A DNA stretch of 16,131 nucleotides from Acidimicrobiales bacterium (lineage in GTDB: Bacteria; Actinomycetota; Acidimicrobiia; Acidimicrobiales; UBA8190): NCBI GenBank assembly GCA_030042575.1, contig JASHZK010000020.1, forward strand, positions 1 to 16,131. The letters are read 5' to 3'. Numbering within the stretch: position 1 is the first letter of the stretch; each line of letters starts with the position of its first letter. Shown here piece by piece: positions 6,160-15,649 of the stretch. The notes beneath the pieces are model-generated. The model did no database searches. It was not told the DNA's origin and saw nothing but the letters and a program-made list of their open reading frames with translations. The position numbers and the translations under genes are program-made.

Positions 6160-7206
6160 TCACTGGGACAGCTCGATGACGACTTTGACGTCGTCGGGCC
6201 GACGCTCGAGGGCATCGCTCCAGTTGTCGATGGGCACCCGCCGGCTCACCAGCTGGCCCAACCACTGGGGATCGGCGGCGGCCAGGGCGACGGCACCCGC
6301 CTGGTAGTGGCGGCGGTTGGCGTTCACAGAGCCGACCACCGACTCGTTCTCGAGGACCATGGAGCGGTTGAGCAGCCCGGCGTCGACGTCGATGTTGCGC
6401 CCGCCCGACGACACCCCGGTGAGGCACACCACCCCTGACGGTCCCACGTGCTCCATGGCGTCGAACACCAGCGAGCCCACCCCGGTGCACTCGATGACCA
6501 CGTCGGGAGCGTCCCCCATGCCCTCGATGGACCCGGTGTGGTACGTGGCCCCGAGGCTGCTCACCAGCTTCGGCTTGAGGCCGTCGGTCACCTGGTCGAC
6601 GACGTGGACGTCGAGGCCGCGCTGGACACCGATGAGGGCGGCCAACAGCCCGATGGGACCGGCGCCGGTCACGAGCGCCCGCTGGGGCTGCCAGTGGGCA
6701 CGGCTCCCGATGCGCTCCACCTGCTCCCAGGCCTTGGCCACGACGCTGGCCGGCTCGAGCAGGACGCCCAGGGTGCCCAGCTTGGGGTCGACCTTCACGG
6801 CGAAGTCGGCCTCGATGCGGTAGCGCTCCGAGCAGTAGCCGTCACGCTGCTTGATGCCGCGTTCGGTGTACTCGCCGTTGCGACAGAAGTCCCACTCTCC
6901 CACCGCGCAATTGGCGCAGGGGACGGGATCGGGCCGGCGCACGATGCCCACCACCAGGTCGCCCGCTGACACCTGGGCCCCGGCAGGGGCTTCGAGGACC
7001 CGGCCCAGCGATTCGTGTCCCAGCACCAGTCGCTCTCGTCCGGGCGGTGCCCAGCCGTAGGCGCCCGACACGATCTCGATGTCGGTCCCGCACACACCGA
7101 CGGCCAGCGTCTCCACGAGCACGTCGCCGTCGGCGACGGGGGGCTCTGCGACCTGGTCGAGACGGGCCGAGCCGGCTTGACCGGGGACGACGGTGATCGC
7201 CTTCAT
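6160..7206 (-). CDS. Glucose 1-dehydrogenase-like zinc MDR enzyme
   Basis: A 348-residue zinc-dependent medium-chain dehydrogenase/reductase. Visible features are GVCGTDIEI (Cys39, catalytic Zn), LGHESLG (His64-Glu65), LLEPASVV (Glu151), and the nucleotide-binding GAGPIGLLAALIG at about 181-193. The structural-zinc lobe reads PCANC-x7-C, followed by GEYTERGIKQRDGYCSE. That lobe and the GAYGWAPPG segment are characteristic of archaeal and bacterial glucose 1-dehydrogenases of the Sulfolobus/Haloferax type, which oxidise glucose and related sugars to lactones with NAD(P)+. Sugar specificity is inferred from that resemblance. The start ATG overlaps the GH15 stop (ATGA) and has AGGAGAGG at 7210-7217 as SD. 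Next to GH15 it would receive glucose as a product. Confidence 0.88.
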   Translation of the reverse strand: MKAITVVPGQAGSARLDQVAEPPVADGDVLVETLAVGVCGTDIEIVSGAYGWAPPGRERLVLGHESLGRVLEAPAGAQVSAGDLVVGIVRRPDPVPCANCAVGEWDFCRNGEYTERGIKQRDGYCSERYRIEADFAVKVDPKLGTLGVLLEPASVVAKAWEQVERIGSRAHWQPQRALVTGAGPIGLLAALIGVQRGLDVHVVDQVTDGLKPKLVSSLGATYHTGSIEGMGDAPDVVIECTGVGSLVFDAMEHVGPSGVVCLTGVSSGGRNIDVDAGLLNRSMVLENESVVGSVNANRRHYQAGAVALAAADPQWLGQLVSRRVPIDNWSDALERRPDDVKVVIELSQ

Positions 7207-9116
7207 GTGCCTCTCCTGGGGTGCATGCGGTTCCTGAGGGTCGAGCGGGGGCTGGTGAGGGGGTGGCCGGTGGTGCCCGACCGACCGTGGCGCCAGCCCC
7301 GTCGGCTGCGCAAGGCGCGGACCACCTCCTCGGGCACCTGCTCGTCCATGGCGCCATGGCCGCTCAGGTTGTAGGCGGCGTTCACGAGCGACACGTGGGA
7401 GAAGGCTTGGGGGAAGTTCCCCACCTGCCGCTTCAGGACCGAGTCGTACTCCTCGGCCAAGAGCCCCAAGCCGTTGCGCAGGCCGAGCAGGCGCTCGAAG
7501 AGCTCGACCGCCTCGCTGTGACGGCCGACCAGGTGGAGACAGTCGGCCATCCAGAACGAGCAGGCCAAGAATGCACCCTCGTGGCCCTGGAGCCCGTCCA
7601 CGGCGTGCGCCTCGGTCGCCTTGTAGCGCAGGACGAAGCCGTCCTCGGTGAGCTGTCGGCCGATGGCTTCGATGGTGCCCTTCATCCTGGGGTCGGTGGC
7701 GGGGAGGAAGCCCACCAGAGGGATCATGAGCACGCTGGCGTCGAGGGCCTCCGACCCGTAGTACTGGGTGAAGGCACCCAGGCTGTCGTTGTAGCCCTTG
7801 TCGAGGACCTCGGCGTGGATCTCGTCGCGCACCTTCTTCCAGCGCTCGACGGGGGCCTTGAGGTCGAAGCCCTCGGACATCCGGCAGGCCCGGTCCATGG
7901 CCACCCAGGCCATCACCTTGGAGTGGGTGAAGTGCCGCCGCGGTCCGCGCACCTCCCAGATGCCGTCGTCGGGATCACGCCAGTGCTGGGACACGAAGTC
8001 GGCCAGGATGACCTGGAGGTCCCAGGCGATGGAGCTCACGGGGTCGCCGATCAGGCAGGCCTCGTGCAGGGCGGACAGGACCTCGCCGTACACGTCGAGC
8101 TGGAACTGCCCCGAGGCGGCGTTGCCGATGCGCACCGGGCGCGACTTCTCGTAGCCGGCCAACCAGTCGGCCTCCCACTCCTCGAGACGCCTCTCTCCGG
8201 CCGGCCCGTACATGATCTGCATCTCGGAGGGGTCGCCGGCCACGGCCCGCAGGAGCCAGTCGCGCCAGTCCATGGCCTCCTCGTGGAAGCCACCACGCAT
8301 GAGCGCTTCCAGGGTCAACGTGGCGTCGCGCAGCCAGCAGTAGCGGTAGTCCCAGTTGCGCGCCCCACCCACCGTCTCGGGCAGCGACGTGGTGGCGGCG
8401 GCCACGATGCCGCCGGTGGGATGGTAGGTGAGCGCCTTGAGCGTGATGAGCGACCGGACCACGGCGTCGCGCCACGGACCTTCGAAGGTGCAGGCCGAGG
8501 ACCAGTCCTCCCACCACATGGCCGTGTCCTCGATGGCGTATCGGGCGTCGACCGGCCGGGGAGCGGGCTCGTGGGAGGGGAACCAGGTCAGCACGAACGG
8601 GATCTCCTGGCCGGCGGTGACCGTGAAGGTGGCCACCGTGGTCATGTCCATGCCCTTGGTCTTCACCGGCGACCACAACGCCAGCCCGCTGGGACCGGCC
8701 ACCGCCACGAGCATGTTGCCCACCCGGCGCACCCACGGCACCATCCGGCCGTAGTCGAGGCGCAGAACCAGGTCCATGCGCATGTCCACCGTCCCCCGCT
8801 CGCCCCGCACCACCCGCACCACCTGGGGGTGGTCCTCGCGGATGGGCATGCAGTCGACGAGCGTCACCGAGCCCGAGTCCGTCTCGAACAGCGTCTCGAG
8901 CACCAGGGTGTCCCCGCGGTACCGGCGGCGGCAGCGGTGGTCGCCCTGGGGGGCGATCTGCCAGAAGCCGTTGGACTCGTCGCCGAGCAGCGCCGCGAAA
9001 CAGGCTTGTGAGTCGAAGCGAGGCAGGCAGAGCCAGTCGATCGAACCGTTGCAGCCCACCAGGGCCGCGGTGTGGGTGTCGCCGATGATGCCGTAGTCCT
9101 CGATGGGCAGGGCCAC
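7203..9116 (-). CDS. Glycoside hydrolase family 15 (glucoamylase/trehalase-like)
   Basis: A 637-residue GH15 protein. It begins with the actinobacterial GH15 pattern IEDYGIIGDTHTAALVGCNGSIDWLCLPRFD, comprising an N-terminal beta-sandwich (about 1-210) and then an (alpha/alpha)6 catalytic barrel. Barrel signatures are NWDYRYCWLRDATLTL (about 254-269), DDGIWEVRG with Glu388 as likely general acid, and HEGAFLACSFW with Glu513 as likely general base. No signal peptide is seen, so it is presumably cytoplasmic, acting on trehalose or alpha-glucan; some actinobacterial members are trehalases, but this cannot be decided here. The GTG at 9116 is chosen because AAAGGAG (9121-9127) precedes it by 4 nt and the conserved N-terminus starts immediately after it. 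The gene follows the MarP-like gene by 43 bp and overlaps the dehydrogenase by 4 bp. Confidence 0.93.
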   Translation of the reverse strand: MALPIEDYGIIGDTHTAALVGCNGSIDWLCLPRFDSQACFAALLGDESNGFWQIAPQGDHRCRRRYRGDTLVLETLFETDSGSVTLVDCMPIREDHPQVVRVVRGERGTVDMRMDLVLRLDYGRMVPWVRRVGNMLVAVAGPSGLALWSPVKTKGMDMTTVATFTVTAGQEIPFVLTWFPSHEPAPRPVDARYAIEDTAMWWEDWSSACTFEGPWRDAVVRSLITLKALTYHPTGGIVAAATTSLPETVGGARNWDYRYCWLRDATLTLEALMRGGFHEEAMDWRDWLLRAVAGDPSEMQIMYGPAGERRLEEWEADWLAGYEKSRPVRIGNAASGQFQLDVYGEVLSALHEACLIGDPVSSIAWDLQVILADFVSQHWRDPDDGIWEVRGPRRHFTHSKVMAWVAMDRACRMSEGFDLKAPVERWKKVRDEIHAEVLDKGYNDSLGAFTQYYGSEALDASVLMIPLVGFLPATDPRMKGTIEAIGRQLTEDGFVLRYKATEAHAVDGLQGHEGAFLACSFWMADCLHLVGRHSEAVELFERLLGLRNGLGLLAEEYDSVLKRQVGNFPQAFSHVSLVNAAYNLSGHGAMDEQVPEEVVRALRSRRGWRHGRSGTTGHPLTSPRSTLRNRMHPRRGT

Positions 9117-9120
9117 GGAG

Positions 9121-9127
9121 CTCCTTT
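9121..9127 (-). promoter_or_regulatory. SD deciding the GH15 GTG start
   Basis: AAAGGAG on the minus strand, 4 nt before GTG 9116. The frame continues open upstream for 117 codons but that part is low-complexity and overlaps the MarP-like gene. Confidence 0.6.
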
Positions 9128-9159
9128 CTATCGTGTCGTCGCTCGGGTCCCTACCCGGT

Positions 9160-10341
9160 TCAATTGTCGACGCAGCCCTCGGTGGACACGGGCCGATCCG
9201 TCGGGTGCGCCTCCCCGGCCCTGATGTCTCGAAGCACCTTGGGGGTGGCCAGGGCATAGCCCACGTCCCGCTCGGTGGTCGAGCGGGCGAAGACCACGCC
9301 GACCACCACGCCGTCGGGCTCCACCAGGGGGCCGCCCGAATTGCCGGGCTCGACGTCGGCCGACAGCTGGTAGACGGAGCGCACCGTCTGGGTGGTGCCG
9401 TAGATGTTGAGGCCGGTGGCCTGGAAGACCGCCTCCACCCCCGCCGCCCCGTAGGCGTAGGGCCCACCTTCGGGATAGCCCATGATGGCCCCCGTCGTGC
9501 CCCGTCCCACCAGGCCCGTGTCGATGCCCGCCACCGCCGGATCGGTCAGCCCGGGCACCCACAGCACGGAGATGTCGAGGTCGGGGTCGAAGAGCATGGG
9601 ATAGGCCGGGTGCCGGCCGCGCGAGTCGATCACATACGGACGGGGGATGCCCGCCACCACGTGGGCGTTGGTGACGACGTAGTGGGCGGCGACCACGAAG
9701 CCCGACCCCTCCTGGATCACCCCGCAGCCCTGGCCGGCGATCTGCACCGTCGAGGGCTGCGTCGTCTCCACCGCCTGGCGCACGGCGGCGTTGGTGGGCA
9801 GCGACACCGGACCGGCGGCCGAGGGGGGCAGACCGGTGAAGACCACGGGGAAGCCCTCGGTGGCCAGGAACGACTCGATGCGGGCGAAGACCCCGGGGGG
9901 CGACGGCATGATGCGGTCGATCCCCTGGAGAATCTTGGAATTGCGCAGGGCGGCGTCGAAGCTCGTGTAACGGCTGTTGACCACGATGCTGGCCACCAGC
10001 CAGGCGGCCACCAAGGTGGCGACCACGGCGAACACGGCCCCGAAGCCCGAGTCGACCGGGCCCAGACGCAGGCGCTTGAGGGTGGCGCTCGAATGGCTGC
10101 CCAGGACCCGGCCGATGCCGCCCACCAGGCCGGCCATGCCGAACAGGATGATGCCCGCCACCAGGGTCTTGACCAGCGTGCTGCTCAGGTGAGGAAGCAC
10201 CAGGGGAACGATGAGGGCCCCGAGGAACAGACCCAGCCAGAAGCCGCCGAACGACAGCACCTGCATGGCCGCTCCCAGACGCAACCCGTGCACACCGGCC
10301 GCCACCACCAACACGAGCAGGACGATGTCCACCCAGTTCAT
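9160..10341 (-). CDS. marP: MarP-like membrane-anchored periplasmic serine protease (CvpA + trypsin domains)
   Basis: A 393-residue protein. Four hydrophobic segments in about residues 4-120 form a CvpA-type membrane domain. A linker and a chymotrypsin-like domain (about 185-385) follow, with triad TNAHVV (His227), DLDISVL (Asp256) and PGNSGGPL (Ser335). The spacing (29 and 79 residues) equals what I recall for Mycobacterium tuberculosis MarP. Cys206 and Cys390 occupy the positions of the disulfide that clamps the MarP protease domain. In mycobacteria MarP is needed for acid and oxidative stress resistance through cell-wall hydrolase processing; the role here is inferred. ATG 10341 starts at the conserved MNWVD. 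A GTG at 10368 would add nine residues. It is divergent from the GlcD-type gene with 47 bp between starts, and heads the minus-strand block. Confidence 0.92.
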   Translation of the reverse strand: MNWVDIVLLVLVVAAGVHGLRLGAAMQVLSFGGFWLGLFLGALIVPLVLPHLSSTLVKTLVAGIILFGMAGLVGGIGRVLGSHSSATLKRLRLGPVDSGFGAVFAVVATLVAAWLVASIVVNSRYTSFDAALRNSKILQGIDRIMPSPPGVFARIESFLATEGFPVVFTGLPPSAAGPVSLPTNAAVRQAVETTQPSTVQIAGQGCGVIQEGSGFVVAAHYVVTNAHVVAGIPRPYVIDSRGRHPAYPMLFDPDLDISVLWVPGLTDPAVAGIDTGLVGRGTTGAIMGYPEGGPYAYGAAGVEAVFQATGLNIYGTTQTVRSVYQLSADVEPGNSGGPLVEPDGVVVGVVFARSTTERDVGYALATPKVLRDIRAGEAHPTDRPVSTEGCVDN

Positions 10342-10388
10342 GTTGGGAGATACTTTCCCAGATCCCACCGCAGGCCACGGAGGCAGCC
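10342..10388. promoter_or_regulatory. 47-bp divergent intergenic region
   Basis: The region separates the MarP-like and GlcD-type start codons. It holds the plus-strand SD GGAGG (10379-10383) and a dyad TGGGA-N7-TCCCA (10344-10360) directly before the MarP-like ATG. It is too short for two independent promoters with leaders, so at least one promoter must overlap coding sequence. No clear -35/-10 was recognised. Confidence 0.4.
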
Positions 10389-11765
10389 ATGGGCGACATC
10401 GTCGGACTCCTCGCCGACGTGGTCGGCACCGAGCACGTGCTCACCGGCCCGTCCATCGCCCCTGACTACGGCCACGACGAATGCCTGACCGTCACCCCGG
10501 TGCTGCCTCTGGCCGTGGCTCGGCCGGCCACCACGGCCGAGGTGGCCGCCATCTGTCGGGTGGCCCAGGAGGAGCATTTCCCGGTGGTGGCCCGGGGCTC
10601 GGGCACCGGACTGTCGGGGGCGGCGGTCGCTTCGCCCGATGCGGTGCTCGTGTCCTTCGAGCGCATGAACAGCGTCTTGGAGCTGGACACCGACAACCAC
10701 GTGGCCGTCGTCCAGCCCGGCGTGACGCTCCAGCAGCTCGACGACGCCACCACGCCGTTGGGGCTCGTCTACCCGGTCTTCCCGGGAGAGTCCAGCGCCT
10801 CGCTCGGGGGCAACGTGGCCACCAACGCCGGGGGCATGCGGGCGGTGAAGTACGGCGTCACCCGCCACCAGGTGCTCGGCCTCGAAGCCGTCCTGGCCGG
10901 CGGCCAAGTGATCCGCACCGGCGGCAAGTTCGTGAAGTCCTCCACCGGCTACGACCTGACCCAGCTCCTCGTCGGCTCGGAGGGCACCCTGGCCCTCGTC
11001 ACCGAGGCCACCTTGCGCCTCTATCCCCGACCGCCGCACGCGGCCACCGTGCTCGCTCCCTTCGACACCCTCGAAGAGGTCACCGGGGCCGTGCCCCAGG
11101 TGGTGCACAGCGGCGTCGGGCCCCGGATCCTCGAGTACGTCGACGCCATCACCATGGGGGCCATCACCGGCAACGTCGGGCTCGATCTGGGTATACCCGA
11201 CGAGGTCCGCTCCCGCACCACCGCCTATCTGGTGGTGGTCCTGGAGTCCGGCCACGAAGAGCGCCTGGAGCAGGACGTAGCCGCCCTGGGCGAGCAGCTG
11301 TCGGAGCTCGGCGCCATCGACGTCTACGTCCTTCCTCCTCACGCCGGGGCCCAGCTCATCTCGGCCCGGGAGAAGGCCTTCTTCGTGGCCAAGGCGTCGG
11401 GAGCCGACGACATCGTCGACGTGGTGGTGCCCCGGGCCACCATCCCCCGGTTCCTGTCGGCGGTGGCCGGTTTCGCCGAGGAGCAACAGGCGCTGGTCAC
11501 CGGCTGCGGGCACGTCGGTGACGGCAACGTCCACCTGTCGGTCTTCCAGCCCGATGCCGAGAAGCGCCACGACCTGCTCACCGCCATCCTGGGCGCCGGC
11601 CTGGCCCTGGGCGGGGCCATCACCGGCGAGCACGGCGTGGGCAGCGAGAAGAAGCGCTACTTCATGGAGCTCGAGGACCCGGCCAAGATCGCCCTCATGC
11701 GGCGAATCAAAGCCGCCTTCGATCCCGCGGGCATCTTGAACCCGGGGAAGATCTTCGACCGGTGA
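10389..11765 (+). CDS. FAD-linked 2-hydroxyacid oxidase/dehydrogenase (GlcD family)
   Basis: A 458-residue flavoprotein of the GlcD/D-lactate dehydrogenase family. The FAD_binding_4 domain (about 35-215) shows PVVARGSGTGLSGAA (pyrophosphate loop), PGESSASLGGNVATNAGG, KYGVTRHQVLGLEAVL and LLVGSEGTLALVTEATL. The C-terminal FAD-oxidase cap contains GHVGDGNVHL and TGEHGVGSEKKRYF, and ends with FDPAGILNPGKIF, a standard family terminus. The family oxidises D-2-hydroxyacids such as glycolate or D-lactate to 2-oxoacids; the specific substrate is not evident. ATG 10389 is preceded by GGAGG at 5-nt spacing. The ThDP enzyme gene starts 13 bp after the stop, suggesting an operon in which the 2-oxoacid product is passed on. 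No GlcE/GlcF partners are present here. Confidence 0.92.
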   Translation: MGDIVGLLADVVGTEHVLTGPSIAPDYGHDECLTVTPVLPLAVARPATTAEVAAICRVAQEEHFPVVARGSGTGLSGAAVASPDAVLVSFERMNSVLELDTDNHVAVVQPGVTLQQLDDATTPLGLVYPVFPGESSASLGGNVATNAGGMRAVKYGVTRHQVLGLEAVLAGGQVIRTGGKFVKSSTGYDLTQLLVGSEGTLALVTEATLRLYPRPPHAATVLAPFDTLEEVTGAVPQVVHSGVGPRILEYVDAITMGAITGNVGLDLGIPDEVRSRTTAYLVVVLESGHEERLEQDVAALGEQLSELGAIDVYVLPPHAGAQLISAREKAFFVAKASGADDIVDVVVPRATIPRFLSAVAGFAEEQQALVTGCGHVGDGNVHLSVFQPDAEKRHDLLTAILGAGLALGGAITGEHGVGSEKKRYFMELEDPAKIALMRRIKAAFDPAGILNPGKIFDR

Positions 11766-11778
11766 AGCCGACCAGGCG

Positions 11779-13341
<1,563 letters not shown>

Positions 13342-13345
13342 TGGA

Positions 13346-13357
13346 GCCGGCGCCGGC
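13346..13357 (+). terminator. GC palindrome after ilvX (weak terminator candidate)
   Basis: GCCGGCGCCGGC is a perfect 12-bp palindrome starting 4 nt after the ilvX stop, within a very GC-rich stretch. There is no U tract, so termination is only a possibility. Confidence 0.2.
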
Positions 13358-13412
13358 GGCGGCCTCCTCGTCCGGGCGGCGCGGGCGGCGGCCCCCCCGT
13401 GGGACCCGACGG

Positions 13413-13446
13413 GCCGAGAGGCGAGCGGCGCCGAGAGGCGAGCGGC
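13413..13446 (+). repeat. Perfect 17-bp tandem repeat upstream of the Fe-S gene
   Basis: Two adjacent copies (13413-13429, 13430-13446) of GCCGAGAGGCGAGCGGC. TAGGCT (13448-13453), a plausible actinobacterial -10 (TANNNT), follows immediately, with the ATG of the next gene at 13502. No -35 was recognised. The repeat could position a regulator next to this putative promoter. Confidence 0.6.
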
Positions 13447-13501
13447 ATAGGCTGCTCAGCGGTGCCTCCACGACGGTGTGCGGCGCCGCCGGGAGGCAGC
13501 C

Positions 13502-13723
13502 ATGGCTCGCAAGTCGTACGTGGGCACGGCCGTGACCGTCAGCTTCGATCCCGAGGTCTGCCAGCACTCCGGCAACTGCGTCCGTGGCCTGGCCGGCGTG
13601 TTCGACAGCCGGCGCACGCCGTGGATCCAGCCGGACGGGGCCGGCGCCGACGAGGTGGTGGCCCAGGTGGGCCGCTGCCCGTCAGGAGCACTGCGCATCG
13701 AGCCCAGAGAACCATCTGCCTAG
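13502..13723 (+). CDS. Small (4Fe-4S)-binding protein, Fer4_19/YjdI type
   Basis: A 73-residue protein matching the divergent mono-cluster ferredoxin family (Fer4_19). Visible are C-x-H-S-G-N-C-V-R-G-L (Cys20, Cys26), VFD-x-RR-x-PWI (about 33-42) and RCPSGAL (Cys59), in the order typical of the family. Only three cysteines exist, so the fourth ligand would be another residue such as His22, or the cluster may be 3Fe-4S. ATG 13502 is chosen over upstream in-frame starts because GGGAGG lies 5 nt before it and the upstream codons give only an Arg-rich extension. It probably carries electrons or senses redox state; the partner is unknown. It lies between ilvX (160 bp upstream) and the ACT gene (49 bp downstream). 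Confidence 0.85.
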   Translation: MARKSYVGTAVTVSFDPEVCQHSGNCVRGLAGVFDSRRTPWIQPDGAGADEVVAQVGRCPSGALRIEPREPSA

Positions 13724-13763
13724 CGTCGCCCAGGAGCTCCCGGGCGGCGCAGTCAAAGCCCTT

Positions 13764-13768
13764 GGAGG
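13764..13768 (+). promoter_or_regulatory. SD deciding the ACT gene GTG start
   Basis: GGAGG, 4 nt before GTG 13773. It rules out the long in-frame upstream extension. Confidence 0.6.
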
Positions 13769-13772
13769 AACG

Positions 13773-14150
13773 GTGGCCACGGACATCACCCTTCTCATGA
13801 CCGACCAGCCGGGAGAGCTGGCGCGAGTGGGACAGATCCTCGGGCAGCGGGGGGTGAACATCGAGGGCTTCTGCGCGGTGATCGGCCAAGGCGCCATGGG
13901 CGAGGTCCATCTCCTGGTCGACGACGACGAAGGGGCGTTCACCGCCCTGGCCGACGCCGGCATCGAGGTCACCTCCGAGCAAGAGGTGGCGGTGGTGAAC
14001 GTGGACGACGACCGCCCCGGCCTGCTCGGGGAGTTCAGCGGGAAGCTGGCCGACGCCGGCTTGAACATCACCCTCGCCTACCTGGCCACCCGGACCCGGT
14101 TGGTGTTCGGCTCCGACGACCTGGCCAAGGCCAAGGCCCTGTTGCGCTGA
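13773..14150 (+). CDS. Tandem ACT-domain protein
   Basis: A 125-residue protein made of two ACT domains (about 3-68 and 72-124) and nothing else. Each begins with a strand, D(Q/D)(Q/R)PG(E/L)L, then a helix and G(V/L)NI, the usual ACT ligand-loop and helix pattern. Stand-alone double ACT proteins bind amino acids or act as regulatory subunits, as IlvN-type subunits do for acetolactate synthase. With an IlvX-like catalytic protein two genes upstream, a regulatory-partner role is attractive but unproven. The GTG at 13773 is chosen because GGAGG (13764-13768) lies 4 nt before it and the first ACT strand starts at residue 4; codons upstream overlap the Fe-S gene in another frame. It ends 3 bp before the stop of the convergent lipoprotein gene. 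Confidence 0.82.
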   Translation: MATDITLLMTDQPGELARVGQILGQRGVNIEGFCAVIGQGAMGEVHLLVDDDEGAFTALADAGIEVTSEQEVAVVNVDDDRPGLLGEFSGKLADAGLNITLAYLATRTRLVFGSDDLAKAKALLR

Positions 14151-14153
14151 CCG

Positions 14154-15233
14154 CTAGCCCGGCGCTCCTCGGGCCTGCCAGGGCCCGGCCCCGGCGGCAT
14201 CGGCCTGCAGCTGAGCGGCCAGGGCGGCCACCACCGGGGGGTCACGGGTGACGAGCCCCAGTTCCCGGTTGTCGTCCAAAGAGGCGGTGGAGAAGTTCTG
14301 GCTGCCGACGAAGGCCACGCTCGAGTCGGCGACGATCACCTTGGCGTGGATGTAGAGGGGGGCATTCTCGGCGTAGGTGTCGACGTGGACACCGGCTTCC
14401 GTCAACTGGTCGAAGGCCTGGGTCCACCGGGACTCGTCGGTCATCACCACCACCACGTCGACGCCACGACGGGCGGCCTGCTCCAACGCCTCGATGATGT
14501 CGGTGCTGTCCATCTCCTCGTTCTCCACCAGGAGCTGCTTGCGAGCGGAATCGATGAGGCCCACCAGGTCGGGCTCCGACCCCGGACTCCACAGCAGATC
14601 GCTCCCGGCTGGGGCCGGGCCGGGTGGGTTCCCGGCGAAGTCGGCGGCGAACGTGGCGGTGATGGCGGCCACATCCGCGCTCCGGCGGTCGACCACCACG
14701 AAGTCGCGGGTGTCGGCGTAGTACTGCGGGGTCAGGTTGCCGGTCATCACGTAACAGACGCTGTCGTCGACGCACATCGCCTTTTCGTGCATGGTCACAC
14801 CACTCGGGCCCCAGCGCACAGCCACCCCGTGAGCGCTCAGGTAGGTGAAGGCGGCCTGGTTGTCCGACTGTTGGAGACTGCGGTCGAGGAGCACCTCCAC
14901 GTGCACGCCACGCCCGGCGGCAGCGGCCAGGGCCTGCTCCACCGCCATGTCGGACAGCTCGTACATGGCGAGCTCGATGGTCCGGTCGGCATCCGAGACG
15001 GCCGAGCCGACGAAGCCATATCCCTGGGCGGGCTCGACCAGAAGCGCCAGTTCCCCGGCGGCGGGCGACGCCGGGGAACCCGCCCGAGGAGCGGTCGTGG
15101 GCGCGGTCGAGCGCGAGGTCGGCGCCGGCGTCCGAGAGGAACCCGGACGGGTAGCGGTCGTGGGCGGCGGCACGCTGCGCCCGCAGGCACCGAGCAGGAC
15201 AGCGGGAGCCAGGAGGGCAAGGAGCAAGCGCAT
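14154..15233 (-). CDS. Phospholipase D-family lipoprotein with two HKD motifs
   Basis: A 359-residue exported protein. The signal peptide MRLLLALLAPAVLLGAC ends in a lipobox, with Cys17 as lipid anchor. A Thr/Ser/Pro/Ala-rich linker (about 20-60) would lift the domain off the membrane. Two PLD-like halves follow: the first has H-E-K-A-M-C-V-D (His149, Lys151, Asp156) then TGN, the second has H-A-K-V-I-V-A-D (His296, Lys298, Asp303) then GSQN. Both HKD motifs are complete, so it should be catalytically competent as a single-chain pseudo-dimer. The family includes phospholipases, cardiolipin synthases and nucleases; the substrate cannot be decided. The ATG at 15233 is chosen for the signal peptide; no good SD is seen. 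The metallopeptidase gene lies 61 bp upstream on the same strand. Confidence 0.88.
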   Translation of the reverse strand: MRLLLALLAPAVLLGACGRSVPPPTTATRPGSSRTPAPTSRSTAPTTAPRAGSPASPAAGELALLVEPAQGYGFVGSAVSDADRTIELAMYELSDMAVEQALAAAAGRGVHVEVLLDRSLQQSDNQAAFTYLSAHGVAVRWGPSGVTMHEKAMCVDDSVCYVMTGNLTPQYYADTRDFVVVDRRSADVAAITATFAADFAGNPPGPAPAGSDLLWSPGSEPDLVGLIDSARKQLLVENEEMDSTDIIEALEQAARRGVDVVVVMTDESRWTQAFDQLTEAGVHVDTYAENAPLYIHAKVIVADSSVAFVGSQNFSTASLDDNRELGLVTRDPPVVAALAAQLQADAAGAGPWQARGAPG

Positions 15234-15294
15234 TGGGCGGTGGCCGTGAGCGAACACCGCTGCGAACGTAACTCGCCGGTCTGACAACGGCGGG

Positions 15295-15642
15295 TTAACC
15301 CCAGCCCAGCTCCTGGAGGCGGGGGTCGCTGATCCCGAAGTGGTGCGCCACCTCGTGGATGACCGTACGCCGCACCAGCGCCACGACCTCTTCTTCAGTG
15401 GAACAACTGCGGCAGATGTTGTCCTGGTAGATGGTGATGTGGTCGGGGGGGACTGCGCCGTAGGACATCGGCCCCCGCCGGGTGAGCGGAACACCTTGGT
15501 ACAGCCCGAGCAGACGACGCTCGGGGTCGTGGCCCTCCACCGTGACGGCCACGTTCTCCATCACCGTGCCGAGATCAGGTGGGAGCGCGTCGAGAGCGTC
15601 GGCCACCAGCTGTTCGAAGCGATCGCGCTCAAGGCAGATCAC
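15295..15642 (-). CDS. Minimal zincin-type metallopeptidase family protein
   Basis: A 115-residue protein of the small metallopeptidase family (zincin_1 type) common in actinobacteria. The C-terminal motif VIHEVAHHFGISD supplies His96, Glu97, His100 and the downstream Gly/Asp of an HExxHxxGxxD site. The N-terminal half shows FEQLVADALDALP-x-L, NVAVTVE and the central ITIYQDNICRSC strand. The length is normal for the family. Physiological substrates of the family are not established. The GTG at 15642 is the only good start; no SD is visible, but a TATCGT -10-like element lies 7 nt upstream, so a leaderless transcript is possible. It is upstream of, and co-directional with, the PLD lipoprotein gene, and divergent from a small plus-strand gene. 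Confidence 0.88.
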   Translation of the reverse strand: MICLERDRFEQLVADALDALPPDLGTVMENVAVTVEGHDPERRLLGLYQGVPLTRRGPMSYGAVPPDHITIYQDNICRSCSTEEEVVALVRRTVIHEVAHHFGISDPRLQELGWG

Positions 15643-15649
15643 CGAGACG

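Noticed and set aside
9117..9467. 117-codon upstream extension of the GH15 gene
   Set aside because: It overlaps the end of the MarP-like gene in another frame; the SD at 9121-9127 and the conserved IEDYGIIGD start support GTG 9116.
9103..10488. Long plus-strand open frames opposite the MarP-like and GH15 genes
   Set aside because: Their His/Gly/Arg/Gln-rich translations are antisense shadows of genes with intact catalytic motifs.
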